This document shows, one piece after another, positions 46,101 through 54,880 of a stretch of 64,000 bases of DNA. Source of the DNA: Pseudomonas sp. TH15. GTDB lineage: Bacteria; Pseudomonadota; Gammaproteobacteria; Pseudomonadales; Pseudomonadaceae. The position numbers and the translations under genes were made by a program. Within the stretch, counting starts at the first letter, position 1, and each line of letters starts with the position of its first letter. A model generated the notes under the pieces. The model was not told the origin of the DNA. It saw nothing but the letters and a program-made list of their open reading frames with translations, and did not search any database. Location: positions 826,501 through 890,500 of the forward strand of contig NZ_JAEKEL010000002.1 of assembly GCF_016651105.1 (NCBI RefSeq), given 5' to 3'.

Positions 46101-48105
46101 GCAGAACGTCGAGAACATCCTGCTGCTGGGCAGCGGCATGTTCACCGCACTGGGCAACGGCCTGAACAACACCCTGACTGGCAACGCTGACTCCAACATC
46201 CTCAATGGCGGTGCAGGCGCCGACATCATGATCGGCGGCGGTGGCAACGACAGCTACTACGTCGACAACATCGGCGACCAGGTCATCGAAACCGGTACCT
46301 CAACCTCGGAAATCGACGCAGTCAACAGCACGATCGACTACACCCTGGGCGCCAACGTCGAGTGGCTGAACCTGCTCGGCACCGCCAATCTCAACGGCAC
46401 CGGCAACGCCCTGGACAACCGCATCACCGGCAACTCGGGTAACAACATCCTCGACGGTGGTGCCGGCGCCGACTATATGGCCGGCGGCACTGGCAACGAC
46501 ACCTACATCGTCGACAACATCGGCGACGTCGTGGTCGAGACCAGCATCCTGGCCAGCGAGATCGACACCGTCCGTTCTTCGGTCTCCTACACCCTGGGTG
46601 CCAACCTGGAAAACCTCGTCCTCACCGGCACTGCCAACATCAATGCCATCGGCAACGCACAGAACAACGTGCTGACCGGCAACGATGGCGACAACCAGCT
46701 CAACGGTGGCGCCGGCCTGGACACCATGATCGGTGGCAAGGGTAACGACGACTACGCCGTCGACCAGTCGGGCGAACTGACCCTGGTGCAGGAGAATGCC
46801 AACGAAGGCAACGACACGCTCTATGTGGTCTACAACGCCACTGCGCAGGACAACGTCGTCGACCTGAACCTGAGCAACCTGCAGAACGTCGAGAACATCC
46901 TGCTGCTGGGCAGCGGCATGTTCACCGCACTGGGCAACGGCCTGAACAACACCCTGACCGGCAACGCTGACTCCAACATCCTCAATGGCGGTGCAGGCGC
47001 CGACATCATGATCGGCGGCGGTGGCAACGACAGCTACTACGTCGACAACATCGGCGACCAGGTCATCGAAACCGGTACCTCAACCTCGGAAATCGACGCA
47101 GTCAACAGCACGATCGACTACACCCTGGGCGCCAACGTCGAGTGGCTGAACCTGCTCGGCACCGCCAATCTCAACGGCACCGGCAACGCCCTGGACAACC
47201 GCATCACCGGCAACTCGGGTAACAACATCCTCGACGGTGGTGCCGGCGCCGACTATATGGCCGGCGGCACAGGCAACGACACCTACATCGTCGACAACAT
47301 CGGCGACGTCGTGGTCGAGACCAGCACCCTGGCCAGCGAGATCGACACCGTCCGTTCTTCGGTCACCTACACCCTGGGTGCCAACCTGGAAAACCTCGTC
47401 CTCACCGGCACTGCCAACATCAATGCCATCGGCAACGCACAGAACAACGTGCTGACCGGCAACGATGGCGACAACCAGCTCAACGGTGGCGCCGGTCTGG
47501 ACACTATGATCGGTGGCAAAGGCAACGATGCCTATGCCATCGACCAGTCGGGCGAACTGACCCTGGTGCAGGAGAATGCCAACGAAGGCAACGACACGCT
47601 CTATGTGGTCTACAACGCCACTGCGCAGGACAATGTCGTCGACCTGAACCTGAGCAACCTGCAGAACGTCGAAAACGTCCTGCTGCTGGGCAGCGGCAAC
47701 TTCAATGCAATCGGCAACAGCTTGAACAACACCCTCACCGGTAACGCCTCCAATAACATTCTCAATGGTGGCGCAGGCGCAGACACACTGATCGGCGGTG
47801 GCGGTGCCGACATCTTTATCTTCGGTGCCGTCAACGAGATGGGGTTGGGAAACAACCGCGACGTCATTACTGACTTCAGCAGCCTGCAGGGAGATAAAAT
47901 CGACCTGACACACTTCGACGCCAACCTGCTGACCGCTGGCATCAACGGTTTCACCTTCATCGGTGCGAACGATTTCACCGGCGCCGGCCAACTGCGCTTC
48001 GTTGACCATGTGCTCTCGGGCAACGTCAGTGGCAACGTCGGTGCCGACTTTGAAATCCAACTGGTCGGTGTGAACAGCTTCAGCGCCAACGATCTGGTGG
48101 CCTGA
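43153..48105 (+). CDS. Serralysin-like (M10) RTX metalloprotease with giant repeat region
   Basis: This 1650-residue protein is predicted to be secreted by a type I system and active outside the cell. The N-terminal 270 residues form an M10 zinc protease: HEIGHALGLKH at 160-170 binds zinc, and VMSYND (Met194) is the Met-turn. Residues about 311-1527 are RTX-type calcium-binding modules with GGxGND nonapeptides. The C-terminus (ITDFSSLQGDKIDL to SANDLVA) matches the serralysin secretion region. No signal peptide is seen. Ordinary serralysins have about 480 residues, so the repeat region is hugely expanded. No transporter or inhibitor gene is adjacent. Start by AGGAA upstream of the ATG. Confidence 0.92.
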   Translation: MPTPTSYSYTTFTTLTGNNSIDGLLSGDYWTGSTPFHKSGTPTLLTFSFVTTDNSYFARNYSPSNEYLNAFTLTSGQENAVKSALSMWSSVSNLQFTQVAENFSNVGDLRFGGYLGMDSKYAAWAYFPDRTPVAGDVWIGPSTNDPAPVKGSYDYLTFLHEIGHALGLKHPFEASSDNKTILTPALDDVRYTVMSYNDNYSYQPTSPMLLDILAIQKLYGANTQWQSGNNFYNWAPNQSVFETINDTGGIDAIDGSNQLSAVRINLNEGQFSQIGKAFLDLNTMTSFNEGLAIAYGTKIENAYGSAFDDTLIGNALDNMLDGMGGADTMIGGAGNDSYYVDNIGDVVIETNTSTSEIDAVNSTIDYTLGANVEWLNLLGTANLNGTGNALDNRITGNSGSNILDGGAGADIMIGGTGNDTYIVDNIGDVVIETSTLASEIDTVRSSVTFALSPNLENLVLTGTANINGIGNAQNNVLTGNDGDNQLNGGAGLDTMIGGKGNDAYAIDQSGELALVQENANEGNDTLYVVYNATAQDNVVDLNLSNLQNVENILLLGSGMFTALGNGLNNTLTGNADANVLNGGAGADIMIGGGGNDSYYVDNIGDQVIETGTSTSEIDAVNSTIDYTLGANVEYLNLLGSANLNGTGNALDNRITGNSGNNILDGGAGADYMAGGTGNDTYIVDNIGDVVVETSTLASEIDIVRSSVTFTLGANLENLILTGTANINGIGNAQNNVLTGNDGDNQLNGGAGLDTMIGGKGNDAYAIDQAGELALVQENANEGNDTLYVVYNATAQDNVVDLNLSNLQNVENVLLLGSGNFNAIGNSLNNTLTGNADANILDGGAGADYMAGGAGNDTYIVDNIGDVVVETSILASEIDTVRSSVTYTLGANLENLVLTGTANINAIGNAQNNVLTGNDGDNQLNGGAGLDTMIGGKGNDDYAVDQSGELALVQENANEGNDTLYVVYNATAQDNVVDLNLSNLQNVENILLLGSGMFTALGNGLNNTLTGNADSNILNGGAGADIMIGGGGNDSYYVDNIGDQVIETGTSTSEIDAVNSTIDYTLGANVEWLNLLGTANLNGTGNALDNRITGNSGNNILDGGAGADYMAGGTGNDTYIVDNIGDVVVETSILASEIDTVRSSVSYTLGANLENLVLTGTANINAIGNAQNNVLTGNDGDNQLNGGAGLDTMIGGKGNDDYAVDQSGELTLVQENANEGNDTLYVVYNATAQDNVVDLNLSNLQNVENILLLGSGMFTALGNGLNNTLTGNADSNILNGGAGADIMIGGGGNDSYYVDNIGDQVIETGTSTSEIDAVNSTIDYTLGANVEWLNLLGTANLNGTGNALDNRITGNSGNNILDGGAGADYMAGGTGNDTYIVDNIGDVVVETSTLASEIDTVRSSVTYTLGANLENLVLTGTANINAIGNAQNNVLTGNDGDNQLNGGAGLDTMIGGKGNDAYAIDQSGELTLVQENANEGNDTLYVVYNATAQDNVVDLNLSNLQNVENVLLLGSGNFNAIGNSLNNTLTGNASNNILNGGAGADTLIGGGGADIFIFGAVNEMGLGNNRDVITDFSSLQGDKIDLTHFDANLLTAGINGFTFIGANDFTGAGQLRFVDHVLSGNVSGNVGADFEIQLVGVNSFSANDLVA
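44083..47733 (+). repeat. Composite tandem array of 249/249/282-bp coding modules
   Basis: Modules A (249 bp), B (249 bp) and C (282 bp) run as ABC-ABC-B*C-ABC-ABC. Boundaries are A 44083, B 44332, C 44581, A 44863, B 45112, C 45361, B* 45643, C 45892, A 46174, B 46423, C 46672, A 46954, B 47203, C 47452, end 47733. A full period is 780 bp (260 residues). B* has an A-like head joined to a B body, so one A is missing. The CAB periods at 45892-46671 and 46672-47451 differ by only five bases by my reading. Confidence 0.93.
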
Positions 48106-48153
48106 CGCTTATCGCAACCTGTCACGGCCTGCCACGCAGGCCGTCATGCACAA

Positions 48154-48186
48154 GAAAAACGCCCCGACTGGTTCGGGGCGTTTTTT
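48154..48186. terminator. Bidirectional terminator between the RTX protease and LuxR regulator genes
   Basis: A 10-bp stem AACGCCCCGA/TTCGGGGCGTT-type (one shift allowed) with a short loop is followed by six T residues and preceded by A residues. Confidence 0.88.
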
Positions 48187-48208
48187 GATGCTCGACGATT
48201 GTTACTGG

Positions 48209-50941
48209 CTAACCCAGCACCCCCAGTTCTTGCGCCCGCGCCACGGCTTGCGTACGTCGCTCAACCCCCAACTTGCTGTTGATATGGCTGGCGTGGGTTT
48301 TTACCGTGTGCAACGAAATGAACAGTTGATCGCTGATCTCCTGGTTCGAGCAGCCTTGGGCGATCAGGCGCAGTACCGACAATTCCCGACTGCTGAGTTG
48401 CTCGGTGCCACTCGAATCAATGACCGGACGGGACGGCGCTGAAGGGAAGTGCTGGAGCAATTGCTGACCTGCCAACGCTGGCGAAGCCAACAGTTGTCCA
48501 CGCAGCCAATCTCCCTGCTCTTTCACTAATGCATCAAACGGTTGCAGCACACCACCGGCCGCCGCCTCCAGTGCCTGAGCCAATGCCTTGCGTGCTTCAG
48601 GCTCACGCCCACTCGCCAGCAACAACATAATTTTCTGCGTCAGCGCCATCACACAGAGCATCTGCCGCCCCGTCTGCTGCCCATGCTCAAGCAACGCATT
48701 CAAACGCCCCTCGGCCAGCATCGGCTGCCCCTGAATCACCTCAAGCAAGGCTTGTTGCAACTCGATGTGCAGCGGCAGTTGTGGATGGAATTCCGGCGGC
48801 GCGGCGGCGCGTTCACCGTTGTAGGTCTGGCCCAATCGCGCGAGCCAGGCTTCGGCCAGATCGGTGCGGCCCTGAGCCAGCCAGAGCTCGCATTTGACCA
48901 GGGTGATCATCGCCAGGTAATAGATCGGCGGGACATCCCAGATGTGCATCAACCGTTCGGCTTCGGCCAGTTCGGCAAAGGCTTTGGCGAACTCGCCGCT
49001 GCTGCCCTCGAGCCTGGCGATCACACAATGGCCGATCAATACACTGATGTCGCGACAGGCCCGCGCTTCGCTCAAACCGGCCTGCAAACGTAACCGAGCG
49101 GCGTCCGGCTGCAAGCGCAGCGCCAGCAGAAAACCCTCGTACAAGATCAAACGGGCGCGCACCGCATACAACCGTTGCGGCGACAACCCGTGCAGGCGTT
49201 GCAGCCCCTGACGGACCTCATCGAGCGAGCGCAGGATCTCCCCGCGCGCCTGCAACACGCGGGCGCGGTCGTAATGGGCCAAGGCCTCGAACAACGGATT
49301 GCCGACGCGCTGCGCCAACTCCAGGGACTCGCGATTCAGGCCCCGGGCGCGCCACAAGTCGCCATCGGCAATCGCCAGGTTGGACAAGGTAGAGAGGCAC
49401 ATCAGGCGCTGGCCGTAACGTTTGGCGGGCAGGCTTTCCAGCGCTTCGCTGCAATAGAGCAGCGTCAGTTCACGATTGCCGCGTCCACGGGCGATGATGC
49501 CGCTCAGGGCCAGCCATTGCGCCAGCATGGACTTCTGCGCCGTGGCCGACGGCGCTGGCAGGAAACGGCTCAAGTGATTGGCCAGCTCCTCGGCAGCGTC
49601 CAACTGGCAGGCCAGCCCCAGCGCCCAGCTATAAAGCACGATCAGCCGTGGCGTGCTAATCAGCAGGCTGTCGGGCAAGTCCATTTTCCAGCGCAGCAGC
49701 ATGCCGACGTTTTGCTCCGCCAGCAGCTGTTCTTCCGAAAGGTTTTGCACCAGGTTCGCCGCGACATCCAGGTGCCCGGCGCGCAAGGCCTGCTCTACCG
49801 CCTCATCGAGCAATCCCTGGGCGTTGAACCAGCGGCAGGCACGCAAATGCAGGCTGGCGGCCGGCACCAGGGCCTGAGTCGTGGGCCGCGTGCGCAGCAA
49901 GTCGGAAAACAAGTGGTGATAACGGTACCAGTGACCGTGCTCGTCCAACGGCACCAGAAAAATCTGATGGGCCAACAGGAAACGCAGGATCTCGGCGCTG
50001 TCATGTGCCTCGCGCACGGCGTCGCACAACTCGCTGCAAAAGCGCTCCTGAGGCGCGGTGTCATAGAGGAATGCCTGCACTTCGGCGGGCAAACAATCGA
50101 TGACTTCTTCCAGCAAGTAATCGCGGATCAGCCCTTCCCCGCCGTGCAGCGACTGCGGCAACGCGCCATCGCTGCCGACTTCGGACGCCGCCAGCAGCCA
50201 GAAGCGCAGGCCGGCCACCCAGCCTTCGCTGCGCAGGATCAGGCTTTCCAGCGCCTCCCCGCGCAATGAACTGCTATGGCGATCCAGCAGGGTCAGGGCT
50301 TCGTCACGGGTCAGTCGCAGGTCTTGCTCATGCAGTTCGAGCAGTTGCCGCGACAGCCGCAGTCGCGCCAGGTGCCAGTCAGGACGTTGCCGACTGGTGA
50401 CCATGACCAGCAGGCCATCGGGGAGGTGATTGAGGAAAAATTGCAGGCAGCGATCGAGCACCGGTCCCTGGGCCAAATGGTAGTCATCCAGCACCAGCAG
50501 CAATGGCGTACTCGGCGACAGGTGCACGGCCAGCTCATCCAGCAAACCGTCCAGCCATTCTTCGAAGGCGAAGGGTTGATGGCGCTGACGCATTTTCAGC
50601 AGCCCGAGCGCCTTGCTGCCCAGTTGCGGAAAAAAGTCCTGAAGGCCTTCGAGCAGACGCTCGAGGAAACGCCCCGGATCGTTGTCCCGCGGGCTCAATC
50701 CCAGCCAAAGACTTTGCCAATGAGCCGGCAGGCTCTGACAGAACTCCACTGCCAACGAACTCTTGCCGAACCCCGCCGGGGCGCTGACCAGCAGCAACCG
50801 GCCACCCAGCCCCGCACCCAGGCGTTCGCACAGGCGAGGTCGCAGCACATGGCCGTCAGGCAACGGGGGCCGGAAGAAACGCCCGTCCAATGCCGCGACG
50901 GCGACGGTTGCAGGACCCGGAAGTGGGGACAGATCAGTCAT
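48209..50941 (-). CDS. MalT-type LuxR-family ATP-dependent transcriptional regulator
   Basis: This 910-residue regulator has the architecture of MalT/AcoK-type STAND ATPases: an N-terminal NTPase with Walker A APAGFGKSS (54-62), Walker B-like LLLVLDDYHLA, a long TPR-like helical middle (about 400-830), and a C-terminal LuxR helix-turn-helix (about 845-910, LSSRELSVLRLIAQGCSNQEISDQL in part). Such proteins activate promoters when bound to inducer and ATP. It is followed on its upstream side by DUF1329 and DUF1302 genes in the same orientation, which are its likely targets; the inducer is unknown. Confidence 0.93.
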   Translation of the reverse strand: MTDLSPLPGPATVAVAALDGRFFRPPLPDGHVLRPRLCERLGAGLGGRLLLVSAPAGFGKSSLAVEFCQSLPAHWQSLWLGLSPRDNDPGRFLERLLEGLQDFFPQLGSKALGLLKMRQRHQPFAFEEWLDGLLDELAVHLSPSTPLLLVLDDYHLAQGPVLDRCLQFFLNHLPDGLLVMVTSRQRPDWHLARLRLSRQLLELHEQDLRLTRDEALTLLDRHSSSLRGEALESLILRSEGWVAGLRFWLLAASEVGSDGALPQSLHGGEGLIRDYLLEEVIDCLPAEVQAFLYDTAPQERFCSELCDAVREAHDSAEILRFLLAHQIFLVPLDEHGHWYRYHHLFSDLLRTRPTTQALVPAASLHLRACRWFNAQGLLDEAVEQALRAGHLDVAANLVQNLSEEQLLAEQNVGMLLRWKMDLPDSLLISTPRLIVLYSWALGLACQLDAAEELANHLSRFLPAPSATAQKSMLAQWLALSGIIARGRGNRELTLLYCSEALESLPAKRYGQRLMCLSTLSNLAIADGDLWRARGLNRESLELAQRVGNPLFEALAHYDRARVLQARGEILRSLDEVRQGLQRLHGLSPQRLYAVRARLILYEGFLLALRLQPDAARLRLQAGLSEARACRDISVLIGHCVIARLEGSSGEFAKAFAELAEAERLMHIWDVPPIYYLAMITLVKCELWLAQGRTDLAEAWLARLGQTYNGERAAAPPEFHPQLPLHIELQQALLEVIQGQPMLAEGRLNALLEHGQQTGRQMLCVMALTQKIMLLLASGREPEARKALAQALEAAAGGVLQPFDALVKEQGDWLRGQLLASPALAGQQLLQHFPSAPSRPVIDSSGTEQLSSRELSVLRLIAQGCSNQEISDQLFISLHTVKTHASHINSKLGVERRTQAVARAQELGVLG

Positions 50942-51089
50942 GGCCGGCTCTTGTTTGAATTGCTGTTGGCGGCGTTGCAGATGTCCGCAGACTAGCGGTA
51001 AACGGAGCGGTATTGAAGGTTGTTGCTACAAATGGCTACAAAAAGAATACAACCAAAGGTGTCAGGCTTTTGATACATCCGTATCAGTG
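50942..51089. other. Gap between the LuxR regulator and DUF1329 genes
   Basis: The whole gap is 310 bases. This part presumably holds the regulator's promoter, but no clear -10/-35 pair or operator is visible. The remainder holds a REP-like repeat (51090-51180) and a terminator (51194-51225). Confidence 0.5.
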
Positions 51090-51180
51090 AAAAGATCGCA
51101 GCCTTCGGCAGCTCCTACATGGGATCGGCGTATACCCGTAGGAGCTGCCGAAGGCTCGGGCCGCGTTCGGACGATCTTTT
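51090..51180. repeat. REP-like inverted repeat (GGAGCTGCCGAAGGCTGCGATC class)
   Basis: Arms AAAAGATCGCAGCCTTCGGC and complement; the right arm carries an interruption (CGGGCCGCGTTCGGAC) within the otherwise matching sequence. Confidence 0.82.
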
Positions 51181-51193
51181 GATGTTTTTCCCC

Positions 51194-51225
51194 AAAAAAA
51201 CGCCCCGAACCAGTCGGGGCGTTTT
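51194..51225 (-). terminator. Terminator of the DUF1302-DUF1329 operon
   Basis: A 10-bp stem AACGCCCCGA/TCGGGGCGTT with a 5-base loop; on the minus strand seven T residues follow. Confidence 0.92.
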
Positions 51226-51251
51226 TCGAGGATGCGGCCTCTGATTACTGC

Positions 51252-52616
51252 TTAGCGAATACCATCCTGACCCAGGTTGCCCGGCTGGAATTCACTTTTG
51301 CTGGCAGAGAAGCCGAAGTCATACGCCTGTTTCTCTTCGTTCTTCATGCCCAGTGCCAGGTAGCGGCCCGATTGCAGGTCGTACAGGACTTCCAGCGCAT
51401 ACCACGGCACTTGCTTGTCGTAGTAATCCTCGGCATGGGCTTCGGCCACGCGCCACAGCTGACCACGACCGTCGTAATGGTCGATGACCGCTGCCTGCCA
51501 GGTGTCTTCGTCGATGAAGAAGTCACGTTTGGCATAGATATGACGCTGACCTGGCTTCAAGGTCGCCACCACATGCCAGACCCGGCGCAGCTCGTAACGC
51601 GTCAGGTCCTGGTTGATATGGCCGGCCTTGATGATGTCGGTGTACTTGAGAGTCGGCGAATCGATCTTGTAGCTGTCGGAGGCAATGTACATCTCCTTCT
51701 TGCCTTCGAGCGCCCAGTCATAACGATCCGGCGCCCCGTTGTACATGTCCAGGTTGTCGGAGGTGCGCAGGCCATCCGCGGCAGTGCCCGGGCCGTCATA
51801 GGACACTTGCGGTGCCTGACGCACACGGCGCTGGCCAGTGGCGTAAACCCAGGCCTTGCGAGGTTCCTTCACTTGGTCAAGGGTCTCATGCACCAGCAGC
51901 ACGGTACCTGCCAGACGGGCCGGCGCGGTCACTTTCTGCTTGAAGTAGAACAGGACGTTGCCCGGATTTTTCGGGTCGTAGTCCTTCATCTTGTCGCGGA
52001 ACACGAACTGATCCTGGAAATACACCAGGCTGAACGAGCCATTGGTCTGTGGCGTCGCCTGGGTCACGAGGCGGGTCACGCTGCCACCGCGATAGCGGGT
52101 GATGTGGTTCCAGATGACTTCCAGACCGGTTTTCGGGATCGGGAACGGTACGGCGGTTTCGAAGTTTTCCAGACCGTTGCCACCGGCGACCAGGTTGGTG
52201 GTCGTGGCGTTCTTTTTGATGGCGGCAAACACGTCATCCGGCACGGTGGCGCCGCGATGGGACGGATAGACCGGCATTTTGAACGTGTCCGGGTAGCGCT
52301 TGAACATCGCGTACTGGCCCGGTGCAAGCTTGTCCTTATATTGGTCAACGTTTTGTGCGGTGATGGTGAACAGCGGTTTTTCGCTGGCGTAAGGGTCGGA
52401 CAGGAAGCCTTTGCTGTCGACCGTGCCGGCATTTTTCGGCAGCGGTTTCCAGGCCGGGATCGAACCGTCGGCGTTACCCGCCATCTCGGCCCCCATCGGC
52501 GTCAGGCTTTTGCCCAGCTTGTCGGCTTCGGCAGCAGGAACCGCCGCCATGACCGCGCTGGCCAGCAGCGAAAGCCCCAGAACACCGGCGTGGAACAGAC
52601 TCTTTGTTATTTTCAT
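51252..52616 (-). CDS. DUF1329 periplasmic protein (LolA-like)
   Basis: This 454-residue exported protein has a signal peptide (residues 1-24, ending SAVMA) and one DUF1329 domain over most of its length, a family with a LolA/LppX-like lipid-binding fold. Family sequences include PVYPSHRGA, RRVRQAPQVSYD and KRDFFIDEDTWQA. It lies 28 bases downstream of the DUF1302 gene, the usual pairing. I recall homologues in P. putida being linked to growth on fatty esters, which I cannot check here. A role in moving a hydrophobic substrate across the periplasm is inference. Confidence 0.88.
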   Translation of the reverse strand: MKITKSLFHAGVLGLSLLASAVMAAVPAAEADKLGKSLTPMGAEMAGNADGSIPAWKPLPKNAGTVDSKGFLSDPYASEKPLFTITAQNVDQYKDKLAPGQYAMFKRYPDTFKMPVYPSHRGATVPDDVFAAIKKNATTTNLVAGGNGLENFETAVPFPIPKTGLEVIWNHITRYRGGSVTRLVTQATPQTNGSFSLVYFQDQFVFRDKMKDYDPKNPGNVLFYFKQKVTAPARLAGTVLLVHETLDQVKEPRKAWVYATGQRRVRQAPQVSYDGPGTAADGLRTSDNLDMYNGAPDRYDWALEGKKEMYIASDSYKIDSPTLKYTDIIKAGHINQDLTRYELRRVWHVVATLKPGQRHIYAKRDFFIDEDTWQAAVIDHYDGRGQLWRVAEAHAEDYYDKQVPWYALEVLYDLQSGRYLALGMKNEEKQAYDFGFSASKSEFQPGNLGQDGIR

Positions 52617-52644
52617 ATGTGTGTTCGTCCTGAAAAAACTGTGC

Positions 52645-54534
52645 TTAGAAGTTCACGCCGACGCTGAGGGCAACGAAGTCGCGATCATCCACCGTGCTGT
52701 AGTCGCCACCAAAGAAGTTGGTGTAGTTCAGACTCGCTGTGTAGGTGTTCTGGTATTCGGCATCGAGCCCAAGACTGATTGCCTTGCGACCTTCTTCGAA
52801 GTTGCCGCCTGGGCCTGGTGAGTAACCCTTGACGTCATGGGACCAGGCCACGTTCGGCTTCAGGTTCACGCCGGCAAACACGTCGCTGTAATCCCAGATG
52901 GCGCGACCGCGATAGCCCCACGAAGTAGCCGTGGTAAAACCATCGTTGTTGCAATTGCTGCTTTGGTTGCTGGTCGATGCACCCGCACCGGCACCTGCGA
53001 TGGTGGAGGCGTTGAGGATCTGCGAGCAAGTGTTGAGGCCACCGGTAGACGGCAGTTCACCCGGACCGAAGACCGGATCGCGGCCATAACGGGCATCGGA
53101 CTTGCTTTCCAGACCGCCGACGTGGGTCACGCCGACTTCACCGACCAGGGTCAGACGGTTGGCGCCCATGACCTGATCGAAGAAATGCGTGAACGTCGTC
53201 TGGAACTGGGTGATTTCCTTGCGGTTATAGCCGTGCAGATCCTGACCGGGGACGCCGCTGAGAATCGACGCATTGGTCAGCGCACCGCCCAACGGACGCA
53301 CACCGGCGAACAGAATGTCGGTGGAGTTCAACTGCACCGGCGCATTCGGCCGGTAGCTGATCTCACCGCTCCACGCCGTACCGGTAGGCAGGGTGGTGGA
53401 GAAGCTCAAACCATACAGACGAATGTCTTCTGGGTACTCGATGAAGTATTCCGAGTTACCCGCAACCACCAAAGGCCCCAGTGCCTGGAACGGGCCTGGC
53501 AGTGCCTTGACGCCGTTATAGACCGACTGTGGCGCACCCGTGGCGCTGAAGATCGGCGCACGGCTGTGGTAGTTCATGAAGTAGGCACCGAATTCGGTGG
53601 CCAGCGGATCGAACATGTACTTGGCGGCAACACCAAACTGCCCACTGTCCCGCGCGTTGCGGTTAGGGGCGCGGCGCACCAGAACGCCTTCGTCGTTGAC
53701 GTCGACATTGGCAGCGGCCAATGGACCGAGCGCCACGCCTGGAATCGTCGAACTCTTGTTCAGTACCCGCAGGTTGTCATCGCAACCGGTGGTCACGATG
53801 TCGGGCTGAGAGAAAAACGTGCCGCAGTTATCGGTGACGGTCTTTTGCCAGTCAAGCTGATAGAAGCCCTCGGCCGACAGGTTTTCGGTAAGGCTCTGGG
53901 ACACGTAGAACATGTTGACCGGGATCAGGCCTTCCTTGATCTCGGCACCTGGACGACGGAACGCGGACACGTCGATCGGGTTGATCGAGTTGATACCGCC
54001 GCCAATGAAAGTACTTTCACCCCAGTTCACAACCTGCTTGCCCAGACGCACCGAACCCGGCTCATCGGCAATGGAGTAGTTGTGGTAAATGAAGGCGTCG
54101 AGGATCTGGCCGCCCGATGACTTGGCCGCTTCATCCCGGTGATCGTTGCTGACGTTCTTGAATTCCAGGTCCTGGTTTTGCAGCGCGAAGTCGTACCAGT
54201 ATTTGCCCCGCACGAACACGCCGGTATCGCCGTATTTCAATTCAAGGTCATGGATGCCTTTGAAGATCTTCGAGAAGGCTTGCCCGCTCTTGAAGTTCGC
54301 GTGACCGTCATCGGAGGTTTGGGACAAGCCCTTGCCACCGTTGTTGACACCAATAAGGTCCTTGTTCGGCTGCTGGGTCGAAACACTCATGCCCAGGGAG
54401 AGCGACGAGTCGAACTGACCTTCGATTTCACCGATATTGAAACTGACGCCGAATGCGGGCCCGGCGAGCGTAGAAGCAAGACTGACCGCCAGCGGCAATT
54501 TCGCCCGGCGCCAGAACTGGTTTACTGATGTCAT
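52645..54534 (-). CDS. DUF1302 protein, putative outer-membrane beta-barrel
   Basis: This 629-residue protein has a signal peptide (residues 1-29, ending GPAFG), alternating amphipathic strands, and a C-terminal Phe (LSVGVNF) as in outer-membrane barrels. The region GKQVVNWGESTFIGGGINSINP is typical of DUF1302. The ATG at 54534 with GGAG upstream is used; the longer frame to 54636 adds 34 codons without signal character. It probably forms an operon with the DUF1329 gene, both close to a fatty-acyl-CoA ligase and a MalT-type regulator. Confidence 0.88.
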   Translation of the reverse strand: MTSVNQFWRRAKLPLAVSLASTLAGPAFGVSFNIGEIEGQFDSSLSLGMSVSTQQPNKDLIGVNNGGKGLSQTSDDGHANFKSGQAFSKIFKGIHDLELKYGDTGVFVRGKYWYDFALQNQDLEFKNVSNDHRDEAAKSSGGQILDAFIYHNYSIADEPGSVRLGKQVVNWGESTFIGGGINSINPIDVSAFRRPGAEIKEGLIPVNMFYVSQSLTENLSAEGFYQLDWQKTVTDNCGTFFSQPDIVTTGCDDNLRVLNKSSTIPGVALGPLAAANVDVNDEGVLVRRAPNRNARDSGQFGVAAKYMFDPLATEFGAYFMNYHSRAPIFSATGAPQSVYNGVKALPGPFQALGPLVVAGNSEYFIEYPEDIRLYGLSFSTTLPTGTAWSGEISYRPNAPVQLNSTDILFAGVRPLGGALTNASILSGVPGQDLHGYNRKEITQFQTTFTHFFDQVMGANRLTLVGEVGVTHVGGLESKSDARYGRDPVFGPGELPSTGGLNTCSQILNASTIAGAGAGASTSNQSSNCNNDGFTTATSWGYRGRAIWDYSDVFAGVNLKPNVAWSHDVKGYSPGPGGNFEEGRKAISLGLDAEYQNTYTASLNYTNFFGGDYSTVDDRDFVALSVGVNF

Positions 54535-54880
54535 CGACGCTACTCCATGTGCATTATTGTTATGGCAGTGAGTACTTTTAAAAACGTTGTGGGTGACCGG
54601 GAGCCAAGAGATCCCGACGTCAATCCAAATGTGCATCGCCCCGTTTGTGCGTTTGCTCCGTTCTTAAAAATCCTTGAGCGGACTATAGCCAGCAGGTAGT
54701 ACGGCTTGATCCCTCTAAAGTGTGATTTGCAGCTGCCGGCCACTCTGGAACAGTCCTTTCGCCAGTCCGACACATGTCGGCACGGCAAGGATGGCTGAAA
54801 ATTTGGATTTAACAAGCCAAGCGCTTGCTTGGTGGGGCTGGCGTGCCTTTTCGGGCACGCCAGTGGAGCTCAGATAACGC
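54535..54880. other. Gene-free leader of the DUF1302 operon with palindrome and hairpin
   Basis: This 346-base gap lies between the acyl-CoA ligase 3' end and the DUF1302 start. It contains a perfect GC-rich 10-bp hairpin (CTGGCGTGCC, GGCACGCCAG, 54838-54863) without a T tract just past the ligase gene, and a 16-base palindromic element CCAAGC-GCTT-GCTTGG at 54817-54832 that could be an operator. No gene is convincing in it; the operon promoter must be here. Confidence 0.6.

Noticed and set aside
44083..47733. Possible non-coding satellite or assembly duplication in the RTX gene
   Set aside because: Module lengths are all multiples of three, the frame is open throughout, and older copies carry mainly conservative differences, so it is a real coding array, though the copy number could still be misassembled.
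54838..54863. Rho-independent terminator after the acyl-CoA ligase gene
   Set aside because: The stem is perfect but no T tract follows on the minus strand, so I list it only as a hairpin in the leader.
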